Source: Parundibacterium terreum
Lineage (GTDB): Bacteria; Pseudomonadota; Gammaproteobacteria; Burkholderiales; Burkholderiaceae_D
Direction: 5' to 3'
NCBI RefSeq assembly: GCF_014636315.1
Contig: NZ_BMED01000001.1
Span: 1,245,941 to 1,309,940 of the forward strand
Length of the DNA stretch: 64,000 bases
Shown: positions 23,357 to 32,998 of the stretch, in pieces
How the letters are laid out: every line of letters begins with the position of its first letter
Position numbering within the stretch: the stretch's first letter is position 1
The notes under the pieces: generated by a model
Database searches by the model: none
Told to the model about the DNA's origin: nothing
The model's input: only the letters and a program-made list of their open reading frames with translations
Translations under genes and position numbers: made by a program

Positions 23357-23965
23357 TCAGGCAGTAATGGACGCGATCTGCTCTAAAGCTTGAGCTACGG
23401 CAGCTTCCTTCGCTCCCGGCCCAAAGGCGACTCCTTCTGCGCGCACAACAGTTGCATCGGCAATACCCAGGAACGCCAGCAGCCCGGTAAGGTAGCTTTC
23501 CTGATGTTCCAATGCCGCCGCCGGACTGCCGGCCGAATACACGCCGCCACGAGCAGACGCGATAAACACCTTCTTGTTTTTGAGTAAACCTTCAGGGCCA
23601 GTGGCCGTATAGTGGAAGGTCTTGCCGGCTACGGAAATGCGGTCTATCCATGCCTTCAATGGAGTGGGGACAGACAGGTTATACATAGGCACACCAATGA
23701 CAAGGATGTCTGCCGCGAAGAGTTCATCCAGATAGGCGCCGCCCTTGACCAGGTCCGCACTGATGTAGGCATCATCACTGGCTACACCTTGAAACGCGGC
23801 CAGGTGCGTGCCTGAAAGGTGCAGGGCCGGATCAGCTGCCAGATCGCGATAAGTGATGTGAATATCAGGATGCAAGGCCTGTTGGCGCGCGACGATTTCA
23901 GAAGAAAGCTGGCGGCTCACTGAGGCTGCGCCAAGTATGCTGGAATCAAGGTGAAGAAGTTGCAT
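23357..23965 (-). CDS. azoR: FMN-dependent NADH-azoreductase
   Basis: A 202-residue flavodoxin-like protein of the AzoR/acyl-carrier-phosphodiesterase family: LHLDSSILGAASVSRQLS (phosphate-binding loop of FMN), PMYNLSVPTPLKAWIDR and SARGGVYS. Such enzymes reduce azo compounds and quinones using NADH, protecting against thiol-specific and quinone stress. GGAG lies just upstream of the ATG. It is second in a yceI-azoR-reductase operon divergent from a LysR gene, pointing to electrophile induction. Confidence 0.9.
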   Translation of the reverse strand: MQLLHLDSSILGAASVSRQLSSEIVARQQALHPDIHITYRDLAADPALHLSGTHLAAFQGVASDDAYISADLVKGGAYLDELFAADILVIGVPMYNLSVPTPLKAWIDRISVAGKTFHYTATGPEGLLKNKKVFIASARGGVYSAGSPAAALEHQESYLTGLLAFLGIADATVVRAEGVAFGPGAKEAAVAQALEQIASITA

Positions 23966-24014
23966 GGTGGTTCTCCGAAAAAAAAGTACGCAAAAAATGA
24001 GGAAATGGAAGCGC

Positions 24015-24590
24015 TTACTGCTTGATGGCCTCGACCTGGATCTTCAGCGCGATCTGGTTGGGAATGCCATATTCCAGCCCCCAATTCATGCCCCACTGAT
24101 CACGCAGAATGGTGGTTTCAAAATCACCACCGCAAACCTCACGTTTGAGCACAGGGTTGAGATAGCAGTTGAAGTTAGTGGCTTTCAACAAAACCGGGTT
24201 GGTCTTGCCAAGCAAACTCAGTTGGCCGGATACCTCAGTCAGCTTGTCGCCATTGAATCTGAATTTATCGGCAACAAATTTCGCGCTGGGAAATTTCGCA
24301 GCATTAAAAAAATTGTCACTTTGCAGATGCTGGTCAAACGCCGCTGTGCCTGTATTGATGGAAGCAGTATCCAGCGTCAGCTCCACCTTTCCGGTTTTGG
24401 ATTCCATGTCAAGTTGGACGCTGCCGGCTTTCTTATCGAAGCGACCACGATTGGTGGATGTGCCGAAGTGAAGCACTTCAAAACTCACGAAGGTGTGTGT
24501 GGGATCAATCACATAAGTTGTGACGTCGGCGTGAGCGGCGCCGGCAAAGGTGGAGGCAGCAAGCGCCGCGGCAATAAAGATGGTACGCAT
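24015..24590 (-). CDS. YceI family periplasmic protein
   Basis: 191 residues. A Sec signal peptide (AAALAASTFAGAAHA) precedes the YceI lipocalin-like beta barrel: VIDPTHTFVSFEVLHFGTS, RGRFDKKAGSV, DNFFNAAKFPSAKF. YceI proteins bind isoprenoid or other amphiphilic molecules in the periplasm. AGGAG is upstream. It is the first gene of the operon with azoR and the reductase, and faces the LysR gene. The lack of cytochrome b561 nearby differs from the usual YceI pairing. Confidence 0.9.
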   Translation of the reverse strand: MRTIFIAAALAASTFAGAAHADVTTYVIDPTHTFVSFEVLHFGTSTNRGRFDKKAGSVQLDMESKTGKVELTLDTASINTGTAAFDQHLQSDNFFNAAKFPSAKFVADKFRFNGDKLTEVSGQLSLLGKTNPVLLKATNFNCYLNPVLKREVCGGDFETTILRDQWGMNWGLEYGIPNQIALKIQVEAIKQ

Positions 24591-24688
24591 AAAAACTCCT
24601 GCAGGGTAAAAGGCTGGTCAATGAAACTTGATCGCATCCCATGGGATACGGGAATGGGAAGAATTTTCCGGCGTTTCATCCCCGCTGA

Positions 24689-24720
24689 ATAGATGATATA
24701 TTGAGATGCAATCCATCTAT
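24689..24720. promoter_or_regulatory. Possible LysR operator region
   Basis: ATAGATG (24689-24695) and CATCTAT (24714-24720) form an inverted pair with an 18-base AT-rich spacer in the divergent promoter between yceI and the LysR gene, 23 bases before the LysR start. The spacing is longer than the classical T-N11-A box, so this is tentative. Confidence 0.35.
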
Positions 24721-24742
24721 ATTTGAGATATAAGGAGTTCCC

Positions 24743-25666
24743 ATGCTGGATGGCGTTTCGCTGGATCAACTCAGAACTTTTATTGCAGCAGTCGATGAAG
24801 GAAGTTTTTCGGCTGCCGCTCGTAAGCTCAATCGCGTGCAATCGGCTGTCAGCGGCTGGGTCAGCAGTCTTGAGGAGCAGATTGGGGTGATTCTGTTTGA
24901 CCGAACGGGGAGGTTTCCAAAACTCACGCCCGAGGGCATCCTGCTGCTGGCAGATGCGCGAAACATCGTCTCGGGGGTGGATACCTTAAAGGCCCGCGCC
25001 AAGCTGATGGCAGCCGGGCTGGAAACGGAACTCTCGGTGGTGGTCGACGTGTTTTATCCGACCGCAGTGATCAGCAAAGTAGCCAAGGAATTTTCCAACC
25101 GCTTCCCACTGACTCCATTAAGGCTTTATGTGGAAGGGCTGGGTGCGGCTTACCAGCCTGTGCTGGATGGGCGCTGCAGTTTGGGCATATTAGTGGCGCT
25201 CCCTGTCACGTTCCCTTCACTGGTCAGCGAGCGACTTGGTGAGACAAGTCTGGTGATGGTGGCTGCATCAAACCATCCGCTCGCCAGATTCAAGCATCGC
25301 GTTCCTCGCCGTGAACTGGCTAAACATGTGCAGCTCGTTCTCACCGACCGATCAGAGTTATTGGCGGGGCGAGATTACGGCGTGCTGTCGCCCCTCACCT
25401 GGCGGCTGGGCGACCTCTCGACCAAATATGCTTTTCTGAAGGACTGTGTTGGATGGGGCAGCATGCCGCTGCACATGGTGGCGAGGGATATCGGGGAGGG
25501 CACATTGCGGGTACTGGACATCGACGACATGCCGCGTAGCGGCATGATGCTGACAGTGTCTGCCTACCATCCAGCCTCAGAACCACCGGGACCTGCTGGC
25601 CGATGGTTTATCGATCGGCTGAAAAACCTGGAGGCTGAAGCCCTCCCGGAGGAAACACAACGCTGA
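24743..25666 (+). CDS. LysR family regulator of the yceI-azoR operon
   Basis: 307 residues with an N-terminal LysR helix-turn-helix (LDQLRTFIAAVDEGSFSAAA, VQSAVSGWVSSLEEQIGVILFDRTGR) and a substrate-binding domain. An activator or repressor responding to a small effector is expected. Its divergent placement makes the yceI-azoR-reductase genes the natural target. ATAAGGAG lies just before the ATG. Convergent with the SDR gene, which ends eight bases away. Confidence 0.88.
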   Translation: MLDGVSLDQLRTFIAAVDEGSFSAAARKLNRVQSAVSGWVSSLEEQIGVILFDRTGRFPKLTPEGILLLADARNIVSGVDTLKARAKLMAAGLETELSVVVDVFYPTAVISKVAKEFSNRFPLTPLRLYVEGLGAAYQPVLDGRCSLGILVALPVTFPSLVSERLGETSLVMVAASNHPLARFKHRVPRRELAKHVQLVLTDRSELLAGRDYGVLSPLTWRLGDLSTKYAFLKDCVGWGSMPLHMVARDIGEGTLRVLDIDDMPRSGMMLTVSAYHPASEPPGPAGRWFIDRLKNLEAEALPEETQR

Positions 25667-25673
25667 CCCAGCT

Positions 25674-26456
25674 CTACCCGCCCTGCGCAAAATCCGGATA
25701 ATCCGTCATGCCGCCATCAATGAAGACTGTGGTGCCTGTGATGTAGGACCCCGTATCCGACACCAGCACCGCCACCATATCGGCGATCTCCCTGGTTTGG
25801 CCCATCCTGGCCAGCGGTATCTTGTGTTGCAGGTCGTGCAGGCTGGCGGGGTTGCTCCATACCGCCTTGTTGATATCGGTCTGGATGGCGCCGGGCGCAA
25901 CGGCCAGTACCCGCACGCCGAAGGGGGCGGCCTCTTGCGCCAGGGTCTTGGTCAGCATGGACAGGGCGGCCTTGCTGGAGGTGTAGGCGCTATAGCCGGT
26001 CCAGGCGATGGTTTCATGGACGGAGGTGATATTGACAATGACGCCGGATTTCTTTTTGGTCATGCCTAGCAGCGCCTGCTGCGCGCAGTAGAAAGCACCG
26101 AACAGATTGACTTCTATCACCTTCTTCCATTCAGCCGCATCGGCTTCCCAGCTCAATGCCGCCTTGCCGTCGGTACCGGCGCAGTTGACCAGGATATCTG
26201 CCTTAACCCAGCGGCTCTCCAGTTGCGCGAACATGGCGCTTACCTGCGCCTGGTCGGATACATCGGCCTGCACGGCGAAGGCGCTGCCGCCGGCGGAAGT
26301 AATGGCATCCACTGCCCTCGCCGCCTCGGCCGCATCGGCGCGATAGTTGATGCAGACTTTTGCGCCGCAGGCGGCCAGCGCCTGTGCAATAGCCAGGCCA
26401 ATGCCGGAGCTGGCGCCTGTGACCAAGGCTACTTTGTTATCAAGCCTGATTTCCAT
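25674..26456 (-). CDS. Short-chain dehydrogenase (glucose 1-dehydrogenase-like)
   Basis: A 260-residue classical SDR: ALVTGASSGIGLA nucleotide site, NCAGTDGKA, catalytic Ser in NITSVHE, and Tyr-x-x-x-Lys in YSAYTSSK, followed by the C-terminal IDGGMTDYP motif. Basic residues after the second strand (INYRADA) suggest NADP. It lies 10 bases downstream of the glucoamylase-type gene on the same strand, so it may oxidise or reduce a sugar released by the two glycoside hydrolases. Confidence 0.87.
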   Translation of the reverse strand: MEIRLDNKVALVTGASSGIGLAIAQALAACGAKVCINYRADAAEAARAVDAITSAGGSAFAVQADVSDQAQVSAMFAQLESRWVKADILVNCAGTDGKAALSWEADAAEWKKVIEVNLFGAFYCAQQALLGMTKKKSGVIVNITSVHETIAWTGYSAYTSSKAALSMLTKTLAQEAAPFGVRVLAVAPGAIQTDINKAVWSNPASLHDLQHKIPLARMGQTREIADMVAVLVSDTGSYITGTTVFIDGGMTDYPDFAQGG

Positions 26457-26466
26457 GTTTTACCGC

Positions 26467-27804
26467 CTAGTCTATATGTTCCATCCATCCACCCTGAAAA
26501 CCCGCGCGCTGCAAACCCAGCACAATATGCGGGCATTTGCGCATGAGGCTCCAGATCAGGTCGCGCTCATGGTTTTCTATCATGATGACGGTGGGGCCTT
26601 CATTGATGCCGAAGTGGTAAGGCGATACCCAGCCGACCTTATGTGTACTGACACACTTGAAGGTAGGCGAGAAGGAAGCCTTGAAACCATACGGGTTCAC
26701 TTCACGCAAGCGCAGCTTGTAAAAATGTTCTATCGTCGGCAGCACGATCTCCGGCGCAAACGGCAGGCAGGCGGCTACCGCCCACGGGGCCAGCGTGCCG
26801 TCATCCGGGCCATAGGGCGCGCCGCGCGCGATGTAATCGTAAAAATTGCGCTCCACACCGTTGATCTTTTGCGATATGAAACCAGGTCCGTCGCTGGCGG
26901 TCACACCCCAGCAAAATTCGCCGTACTGCTCAAAGCGTAAGGGGTTCCGGATCGCATATTGCTGCTGCACCTGGGTGGCGCGGCGGCTGTTTTCGAAATA
27001 GTCGCAATCATGATCGCGCATGAAGGCGTCGCGTATGCCGCGAAAATCTATCCACAGGTGCGATAGCTGGTGAATGAACAAAGGACCGGCATACAGGTAC
27101 TCTATGCCGTAGATTTCCTTCCACTCATAACTGTTCATCCAGGCGGCATAGTTTTCCGGCTGGATATGGTGGGTGGGCGAACCCAGCGCCAGCACATACA
27201 TGATCAGCGCCTCGTCATAGCCTTCCCAATGCCAGGGCAGGAAGGCGCTCTCCGGTTTCCAGCCATGGCACATCACCTGCGCGCCGTTCATCATCCATTT
27301 CCAGTCCACGCGGCGGTATAACATGTCTGCCAGCTTGCGTATCTCTGCCTCCCCTTCCGTATCCTGCTGGAAGTAGGCCGCTGCCGTGAGCACGCCGGCG
27401 ATCAGCAAGGCAGTATCAATGCTGGACAGTTCGCAGTTCCATGCGCGGGCGCCGCTTTCCATGTCGATGAAATGATAGTAGAAGCCCTTGTAGCCGGTGG
27501 CGGATGGCGAGGTGCTTTGCTCGCTGGCGGCAAAGAAACGCAAGGTGGTCAGCGTGCGTTTGACTGCATGCTGGCGCGACATGAAGCCGCGCTCCACGCC
27601 GATAGGGTAGACGGTGAGCGCCATGCCAACCGCAGCGATGCTGGCCGGCCAGTTGTCTGCCGTCTTGTCGCGGATCAGGCCGTTGGCTTCATTGACCTCA
27701 TGCAGGAAATAATCAAACGAGTCTTTCTGCAGACTGGAGAGCAAGGGATGCGGCGGCGGAGGTGTCAGCTGGTTCAGAACTTGCGGATTCGGACTGTACG
27801 TCAT
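26467..27804 (-). CDS. Glucoamylase-like protein (COG5368/GH144 type)
   Basis: A 445-residue alpha/alpha-toroid protein of the Glycoamylase (PF10091) family: DSFDYFLHEVNEANGLIRDKT, SIAAVGMALTVYPIGVERG, YYHFIDMESGARAW, ELSSIDTALLIAGVL, CHGWKPESAFLPWHWEGYDE, and GVTASDGPG near the C-terminal active-site region. Characterised GH144 members cleave beta-1,2-glucan. Others are unassigned. There is no signal peptide, so action is cytoplasmic. GGGAG sits about ten bases before the ATG. Its 5' end overlaps the GH39 gene by 92 bases in another frame. Confidence 0.85.
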   Translation of the reverse strand: MTYSPNPQVLNQLTPPPPHPLLSSLQKDSFDYFLHEVNEANGLIRDKTADNWPASIAAVGMALTVYPIGVERGFMSRQHAVKRTLTTLRFFAASEQSTSPSATGYKGFYYHFIDMESGARAWNCELSSIDTALLIAGVLTAAAYFQQDTEGEAEIRKLADMLYRRVDWKWMMNGAQVMCHGWKPESAFLPWHWEGYDEALIMYVLALGSPTHHIQPENYAAWMNSYEWKEIYGIEYLYAGPLFIHQLSHLWIDFRGIRDAFMRDHDCDYFENSRRATQVQQQYAIRNPLRFEQYGEFCWGVTASDGPGFISQKINGVERNFYDYIARGAPYGPDDGTLAPWAVAACLPFAPEIVLPTIEHFYKLRLREVNPYGFKASFSPTFKCVSTHKVGWVSPYHFGINEGPTVIMIENHERDLIWSLMRKCPHIVLGLQRAGFQGGWMEHID

Positions 27805-29263
27805 GGTCTTGATGCTCCCATTCTATACGCAAAAAAGTGACGGACTGTGGTGCGGCCTGGAAGCTGAGCAGTGTTTGCTTGCCCTGCGTTTCAAAGCTGG
27901 CCTGCGTTTCCAGCAGCTCGGTGGATTGTTGCAGCTCCGTGATTTCGGCAGCGCTCAAATATTCAGGGCTGCCCATTTGCTGCCATAACAAGGCGGGATT
28001 GCAATTGTCGGCATTGATGGACTTGATGGTCACTGCTCTGGCCCGCTGGCCAGGCTGGTTGTGCAGGCAGAGCGCGATGTCTTCCGTTGCAATAGCATGC
28101 CGCGGCATGGCCTGGTTGATGCACAGCACATGCGTTTCTATGGCGTTATAGCTTTGCTCGCCCACCCATAGCATGACCGTGCCGTGGGTCTGTGCTATTG
28201 GATAATGGCGGTCGCCTAGTGCTGCCATCAGTTCAAAGGCTTTATAGATGGGTTTTTTGATGCCGTGCAGGTTCAGCAGGCCAAAGCCGCCATGGAAAGG
28301 CTGGCTGGGAAAATAATTTTCTTCAAAAATGTCGGAGAATGTCCAGTAGCTGTAGGCGTCTACAATATCGTCCACGCTCATCGCAATGCGCACTGCTAGC
28401 GCGGCGGCAAAAGAGGAATCATGCAGCGGATCGCGCGGGTTGGAGGTGATATTCCACTCGGTATACAGCAGGGGCAAAGCCTGGGCCCTATCCCTGGCGG
28501 CCAAAGCGCGTTCACGCATGACGTCCAGCGGCGCATGTTCCAGTTGCGTGAGGGTGTCGGCGCCGATTTCACCGAAGGCATCGGTAGGATAAAAATGCGT
28601 GCTGACGAAATCTACCGGCAGCTTGCGTTCGCGGCAAAATTGCATGAACTCATCCAGCCAGGCGTTTTGCGCGGTGGCCGGGCCGCCTACCCGCAAGGCG
28701 GCATCCACGCCCTTGATGGCATTGGCGCTGGCCTCGTACAGATCGAAATAGGCTTGCTGGCCGCCGGTCCAAAAGGCTGGCAGATTGGGCTCGTTCCACA
28801 CTTCAAAATACCAGCGCGATACTTCTTCTACGCCGTAGCGCTGTACCCAGTGCGATACCAGCTTGTGGATCAGCGCGCTCCAGTCTGCCATATTGCGTGG
28901 CGGCGTGATATTGGCGCGGTAGTGAAACACGGTCTCGCCGCCGGAAGACAAGGCGGTTGGCATGAAGGACAGCTCTACAATGGGCCGCATGCCTATCGAC
29001 AGCAGATAATCAAACACCTGGTCGGTATTGAAGAAGGAATACAGGAACTTGTTGTCCTGGCAGATCAGCGTGCCCATGTCGTCCGACAATATGCCGTGGA
29101 AGCGCACATACTCAAAACCCAGGTCTTCCCGCGCCTGGCGCAATTGCGCCTGCCAGTCTGCGCGCAAGGCGGTCGGCGCATGGCAACTACCCACGCACTG
29201 CCGCCAAGGCTGCCGCAATGGCACCGAAGGAAGATTAAGGTCGCATTCCAGTTGGATAGGCAT
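27713..29263 (-). CDS. GH39-family glycoside hydrolase (beta-xylosidase-like)
   Basis: A 516-residue protein with a (beta/alpha)8 fold. EVWNEPNLPAFW carries the acid/base Glu in NEPN and LLYTEWNITSNPRD carries the nucleophile Glu, both typical of GH39. The N-terminus reads FEYVRFHGILSDDM, also characteristic. GH39 enzymes remove xylose, iduronate or other sugars from glycans. No signal peptide, hence an intracellular oligosaccharide substrate. The ATG at 29263 starts MPIQLECD. The polar C-terminal tail (SESASSEPADTSAAAS) is encoded over the start of the next gene. Confidence 0.85.
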   Translation of the reverse strand: MPIQLECDLNLPSVPLRQPWRQCVGSCHAPTALRADWQAQLRQAREDLGFEYVRFHGILSDDMGTLICQDNKFLYSFFNTDQVFDYLLSIGMRPIVELSFMPTALSSGGETVFHYRANITPPRNMADWSALIHKLVSHWVQRYGVEEVSRWYFEVWNEPNLPAFWTGGQQAYFDLYEASANAIKGVDAALRVGGPATAQNAWLDEFMQFCRERKLPVDFVSTHFYPTDAFGEIGADTLTQLEHAPLDVMRERALAARDRAQALPLLYTEWNITSNPRDPLHDSSFAAALAVRIAMSVDDIVDAYSYWTFSDIFEENYFPSQPFHGGFGLLNLHGIKKPIYKAFELMAALGDRHYPIAQTHGTVMLWVGEQSYNAIETHVLCINQAMPRHAIATEDIALCLHNQPGQRARAVTIKSINADNCNPALLWQQMGSPEYLSAAEITELQQSTELLETQASFETQGKQTLLSFQAAPQSVTFLRIEWEHQDHDVQSESASSEPADTSAAASLALQSAERLV

Positions 29264-29672
29264 AGAACAATGTCCGGCAGAATAATTTCTCGACTGTAGC
29301 ACTGGCATCAGCGACAGAATGTACGCTACCGAACCGTGCCGCGGGCGGCCTGGCGTTATACATCTGACTACGGATAAAGGCCGAGGACTGGCAGATAAAG
29401 TTTATCGGCATGCGATGGTTTTTCTGGTGGCCGGCAATAGCCTAGCGTACAATCCTTCGCGATATGTGGCAAAAGAAGCAATCTCTATAAACCGCACCAC
29501 CTTGAACTTTTCGCGACAATTTTTATGCGACCAGAAGTAGCAATCGCTGCTTCACTGTGGTTGGGAATGTGGCAAATGCAGACAGACATAGTAGCGTCAT
29601 AAGCGCAATAAGCAGTGCACTAAGAAGCGCACTAAGAAGCGCAACAAGACCAACGAACAGGAGCGCTGCAAA
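29264..29672. other. Intergenic region with divergent promoters
   Basis: About 409 bases between the GH39 gene and the divergent sensor kinase. No convincing gene is seen. An open frame at 29319-29540 lacks a ribosome site and looks spurious. The right part carries a 12-base tandem repeat. Confidence 0.5.
29605..29652. repeat. 12-bp tandem repeat, four degenerate units
   Basis: Units GCAATAAGCAGT, GCACTAAGAAGC, GCACTAAGAAGC and GCAACAAGACCA lie immediately upstream of the sensor kinase ribosome site, two of them identical. This could alter promoter spacing if copy number varies. Confidence 0.7.
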
Positions 29673-32312
29673 TTGAGCATGGCATCTTCCGATCTGGATT
29701 TTATGAATGGCGGCGGTGAGCTGGGAGAGCTCACGCGCCACCACCCCTGGCAACACACGCCGCTGGGTTTGCCGCAGACCTGGCCCGAGAGCCTGAAGAC
29801 CACGCTGCGCCTGCTGTTAACCAGCAACCATCCGATGTTCATCTGGTGGGGCCAGGAACTGACCCAGTTTTACAATGACGCCTACCGCCAGACCATGGGT
29901 CCGGAACGCCACCCTAGCGCACTCGGCCAGCCGGGGCGCGATTGCTGGGGCGAGATCTGGGACATTATCGGCCCTCAGATAGAAGATGTAATGAACGGCA
30001 AAGGTGCGACCTGGCATGTGGACCAACTGGTTCCCGTCACCCGCCATGGCAAGCGAGAAAATGTCTGGTGGACTTATGGATATAGCCCTATCGCTGACGA
30101 GAACGGCATCCAAGGGGTGCTGGTGATCTGCAACGATGTGACCGCCGCCCATCAGTCCAGGGATGAATTGGAACAGCTTAACCGGCAATTGGCGGAACAG
30201 ATACGCGAACGCGAAGAAGCGCAGACTGCTCTGAAAGTACTGGTCAGCACACTGGAAGAACGCGTCGTCACCCGCAGCCAGGAGGAGCAGCAGTTGCGCA
30301 GCATGTTTGAGCAAGCGCCCGCCTTTATCGCCTTCCTGAAGGGCCCTACACACATCTTTGAACTGGTCAACTCTGCCTACTACAAGCTGGTGGGACATCG
30401 TAACCTGATAGGCAGGCCGGTGCGGCAGGCGCTGCCGGATATAGAAGGCCAGGGATTTTATGAATTGCTGGATAGCGTTTATACGAGTGGACAAACCTTC
30501 GTTGGCAATTCCCTGCAGGTCGTGCTGCAGAAATCTGTCGATGCAGAGCCAGAAACGGCCTACGTCGATCTGGTGTACCAGCCGATCTTTTCTGAGGCAG
30601 GCGAGGTTATCGGTATTTTTGTACTGGGCAGCGATGTTTCAGCCAAAAAAACTGCCCAAGACCAGGTGGCGGTCTACCAGCAGCAACTGGAAAAAATGAT
30701 TGCAGAAGGAGCTACCGCCCTGGAAGAAACCCAATCTGCATTGCGGCAGGCGACCAAGCTTGAAGCAATAGGCAAGCTGACGGGTGGGGTCGCGCATGAT
30801 TTCAACAATATCCTGCAGGTCATCAGCGGCAACCTGCAACTGCTGACGGACAACGTCAGCGGAAATAAGGAGGCCGAAAAGCGCCTGTCGATTGCCGGCC
30901 AGGCAGTTGCCCGGGGCGCAAAGCTGTCTTCGCAGTTGCTGTCCTTCGCGCGGCGCCAGCCGCTGCAACCTGCGGTGCTGAACCTGGGACGCACCGTCAG
31001 CAAGATGGATGACATGCTGCGCCGTTCGCTGGGTGAAGAGGTGGAGATAGAAACCATCACTGCCGCCGGACTATGGAATACGCTGGCCGATCCCAACCAG
31101 CTGGAAAATGTGCTGCTCAACATCGCCATCAATGCGCGCGATGCGATGAAGGGTAAAGGCAAGCTGACCATAGAAATGGCAAACACCCTGCTGGACAGGC
31201 AATACACTGCCCGTTATGAAGACGTGACGCCCGGCGAATACGTGATGATTGCGGTCTCCGATACCGGCGCCGGCATGTCTGCCGAAATACAGGAGCGTGC
31301 CTTCGATCCTTTCTTCACGACCAAGGCAGAAGGCGAAGGCACCGGCCTGGGCCTCAGTATGGCCTATGGCTTTGCCAAGCAGAGCGCGGGACACATCAAT
31401 ATTTACAGCGAGGTAGGACATGGCACAACCGTACGCCTGTACCTGCCGCGTGTACTGGCCGAAGAAACGCAATTGCAAACGATATTGCCCGGCCCTGTCA
31501 GCGGTGGCACGGAAACCATTCTGGTGGTGGAAGACGACATTTCCGTGCAATCCACGGTGGTGGATATGCTGCGCGGGCTAGGCTACCAGGTATTGAAAGC
31601 CAGCGACGCACAAAGCGCGCTGACCATCCTAAAAAGCGGCATGCATATCGACCTGTTGTTTACCGATGTTGTGATGCCCGGCCCTTTGCGCAGCCCGGAG
31701 CTGGCCAGGCTCGCCAAATCGCATCTGCCGCGGCTGGAAATTCTGTTCACGTCCGGCTATGCGCAAAGCGCCATCGTGCATGGAGGCCGCCTGGATCACG
31801 GTGTGGAACTGCTCAGCAAACCCTATCACCGTGAGGACTTGGCGCGCAAGATCAGGCATATTCTGGCAAACCGCGAGCAGGCCGACCTGCTGGAAGCCGC
31901 CTCTAAAGAGCTGCAGCAGAAAAAAACTCAACTGCAGCAAACCCAGCAAGGAAACCATGCAGATAATCCCGGCATGACTTCCATCCTTCTGGTGGAAGAT
32001 AATGAAGACCTGCGCAATACTGCCTGCGATTTTCTGGCAATGATGGGCTACCAGGTGCAAGGCGCTGCGAGCGCCGAGGCTGCGCTAACGCTGCTGGAGA
32101 GCGGCCGTTTCGATGTACTGCTGACGGACATTAAACTGCCCGGCCTTTCCGGCACGCAACTGGCAGAACAGGCCGCAGAAAAAATACCCGGCATACGCAT
32201 CATCTTCGCATCCGGCTACGGAGAAAAACCGAAGTTGTCCTCCGGCAGGGAATGCACCTTGCTGACCAAGCCCTATGATCTGCAACAACTGCAGCATGCG
32301 CTGAAAGCCTAG
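29673..32312 (+). CDS. Hybrid histidine kinase with two receiver domains
   Basis: 879 residues. Two PAS-like sensory regions (about 30-165 and 205-325) are followed by a coiled linker, a HisKA domain ([12 protein letters not shown], phospho-His near 378) and HATPase_c ([22 protein letters not shown]). Two receivers follow: [11 protein letters not shown] with TDVVMPG, then [10 protein letters not shown] with TDIKLPG. The cytosolic kinase has no membrane segment, so it may sense redox or light through its PAS domains. A TTG at 29673 with AGGAG nine bases upstream is the best start. ATG at 29679 is spaced 15 bases away. Confidence 0.87.
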   Translation: MSMASSDLDFMNGGGELGELTRHHPWQHTPLGLPQTWPESLKTTLRLLLTSNHPMFIWWGQELTQFYNDAYRQTMGPERHPSALGQPGRDCWGEIWDIIGPQIEDVMNGKGATWHVDQLVPVTRHGKRENVWWTYGYSPIADENGIQGVLVICNDVTAAHQSRDELEQLNRQLAEQIREREEAQTALKVLVSTLEERVVTRSQEEQQLRSMFEQAPAFIAFLKGPTHIFELVNSAYYKLVGHRNLIGRPVRQALPDIEGQGFYELLDSVYTSGQTFVGNSLQVVLQKSVDAEPETAYVDLVYQPIFSEAGEVIGIFVLGSDVSAKKTAQDQVAVYQQQLEKMIAEGATALEETQSALRQATKLEAIGKLTGGVAHDFNNILQVISGNLQLLTDNVSGNKEAEKRLSIAGQAVARGAKLSSQLLSFARRQPLQPAVLNLGRTVSKMDDMLRRSLGEEVEIETITAAGLWNTLADPNQLENVLLNIAINARDAMKGKGKLTIEMANTLLDRQYTARYEDVTPGEYVMIAVSDTGAGMSAEIQERAFDPFFTTKAEGEGTGLGLSMAYGFAKQSAGHINIYSEVGHGTTVRLYLPRVLAEETQLQTILPGPVSGGTETILVVEDDISVQSTVVDMLRGLGYQVLKASDAQSALTILKSGMHIDLLFTDVVMPGPLRSPELARLAKSHLPRLEILFTSGYAQSAIVHGGRLDHGVELLSKPYHREDLARKIRHILANREQADLLEAASKELQQKKTQLQQTQQGNHADNPGMTSILLVEDNEDLRNTACDFLAMMGYQVQGAASAEAALTLLESGRFDVLLTDIKLPGLSGTQLAEQAAEKIPGIRIIFASGYGEKPKLSSGRECTLLTKPYDLQQLQHALKA

Positions 32313-32411
32313 AACTCATTTCCTGAATAGGAGTGAAATGCGTTTGTCTTGGAAGAGGCGCTGAACGGCCTCAGCCTATTACTCTTTGCCAGCTTTTTAT
32401 CTTGCCAAGTC

Positions 32412-32440
32412 CGCTAAGCCATATCAGGTATGGCTTAGCG
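32412..32440. terminator. 12-bp perfect hairpin between convergent genes
   Basis: CGCTAAGCCATA pairs perfectly with TATGGCTTAGCG around a TCAGG loop in the 158-base spacer between the kinase and the PEP-CTERM gene. A long T-run is absent (TTCTCG follows), but position and stem strength fit a transcript end. Confidence 0.55.
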
Positions 32441-32470
32441 TTCTCGTATCGCGACTTTTGGAGCTACTGT

Positions 32471-32998
32471 TCAGGCAGCGCGGGCAGTGCCAAGCGCGCG
32501 ACGCGAACGCAAGCCGAAGCCAAGCGCGCCCAAGCCCAGTAGCAGCAAAGGCAACGTACCTGGAAGCGGCACAGCATTCGAGGTCAGGAAAATTCCGTCT
32601 ATCACAGTGCCGATGGGGGCGGAGCTGTTGCTGTAATTGAAGGTGATCGAATGCGCGGTGGTCGTGAATGAAAAGTTCGATAGCGAATCCGAAATCAGGT
32701 TAAAGCCAGTTAGCAAGGATCCATCAGTGAAGTCGAGCCCGGACAGCGTGAAGCTGCTACTGCCGGCAAATGTCCCACTCTGAGGTGTCGACGTAAATGT
32801 GAACCTGTCGCCATTCACTCCACCGTTCAAGTCATAGTGGAAATTTTGCAGAACAAGGTCATCGCCAGCGCCAACGGTAAAGCTCTGGGTATAGACGTTC
32901 GGGTTGAAAGTGATCGTCACGGTGTCGCCCGTCAGGACCGAAGCCGAAGCGCCAAAAGAAGCCAGGGCCATACAGGCCGCTACTATTAGTTTTTTCAT
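32471..32998 (-). CDS. PEP-CTERM sorting domain protein
   Basis: A 175-residue exported protein. MKKLIVAACMALASFGASA is a signal peptide, followed by a low-complexity beta-rich region heavy in Thr, Ser, Asn and Phe (SFTTTAHSITFNYSNSS). It ends with the PEP-CTERM signal: VPLPGTLPLLLLGLGALG and an Arg cluster. Such proteins are processed by exosortase and delivered to the cell surface, often with exopolysaccharide. No exosortase gene is in this window, so it relies on one elsewhere. AGGGA precedes the start. Confidence 0.82.
   Translation of the reverse strand: MKKLIVAACMALASFGASASVLTGDTVTITFNPNVYTQSFTVGAGDDLVLQNFHYDLNGGVNGDRFTFTSTPQSGTFAGSSSFTLSGLDFTDGSLLTGFNLISDSLSNFSFTTTAHSITFNYSNSSAPIGTVIDGIFLTSNAVPLPGTLPLLLLGLGALGFGLRSRRALGTARAA

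Noticed and set aside
27070-29299. Long plus-strand frames opposite the two glycoside hydrolases
   Set aside because: They are antisense shadows of the GH39 and glucoamylase-like genes, with no recognisable domains.
29319-29540. 73-codon plus-strand frame between the GH39 and kinase genes
   Set aside because: No ribosome site and no family resemblance. It is probably chance.
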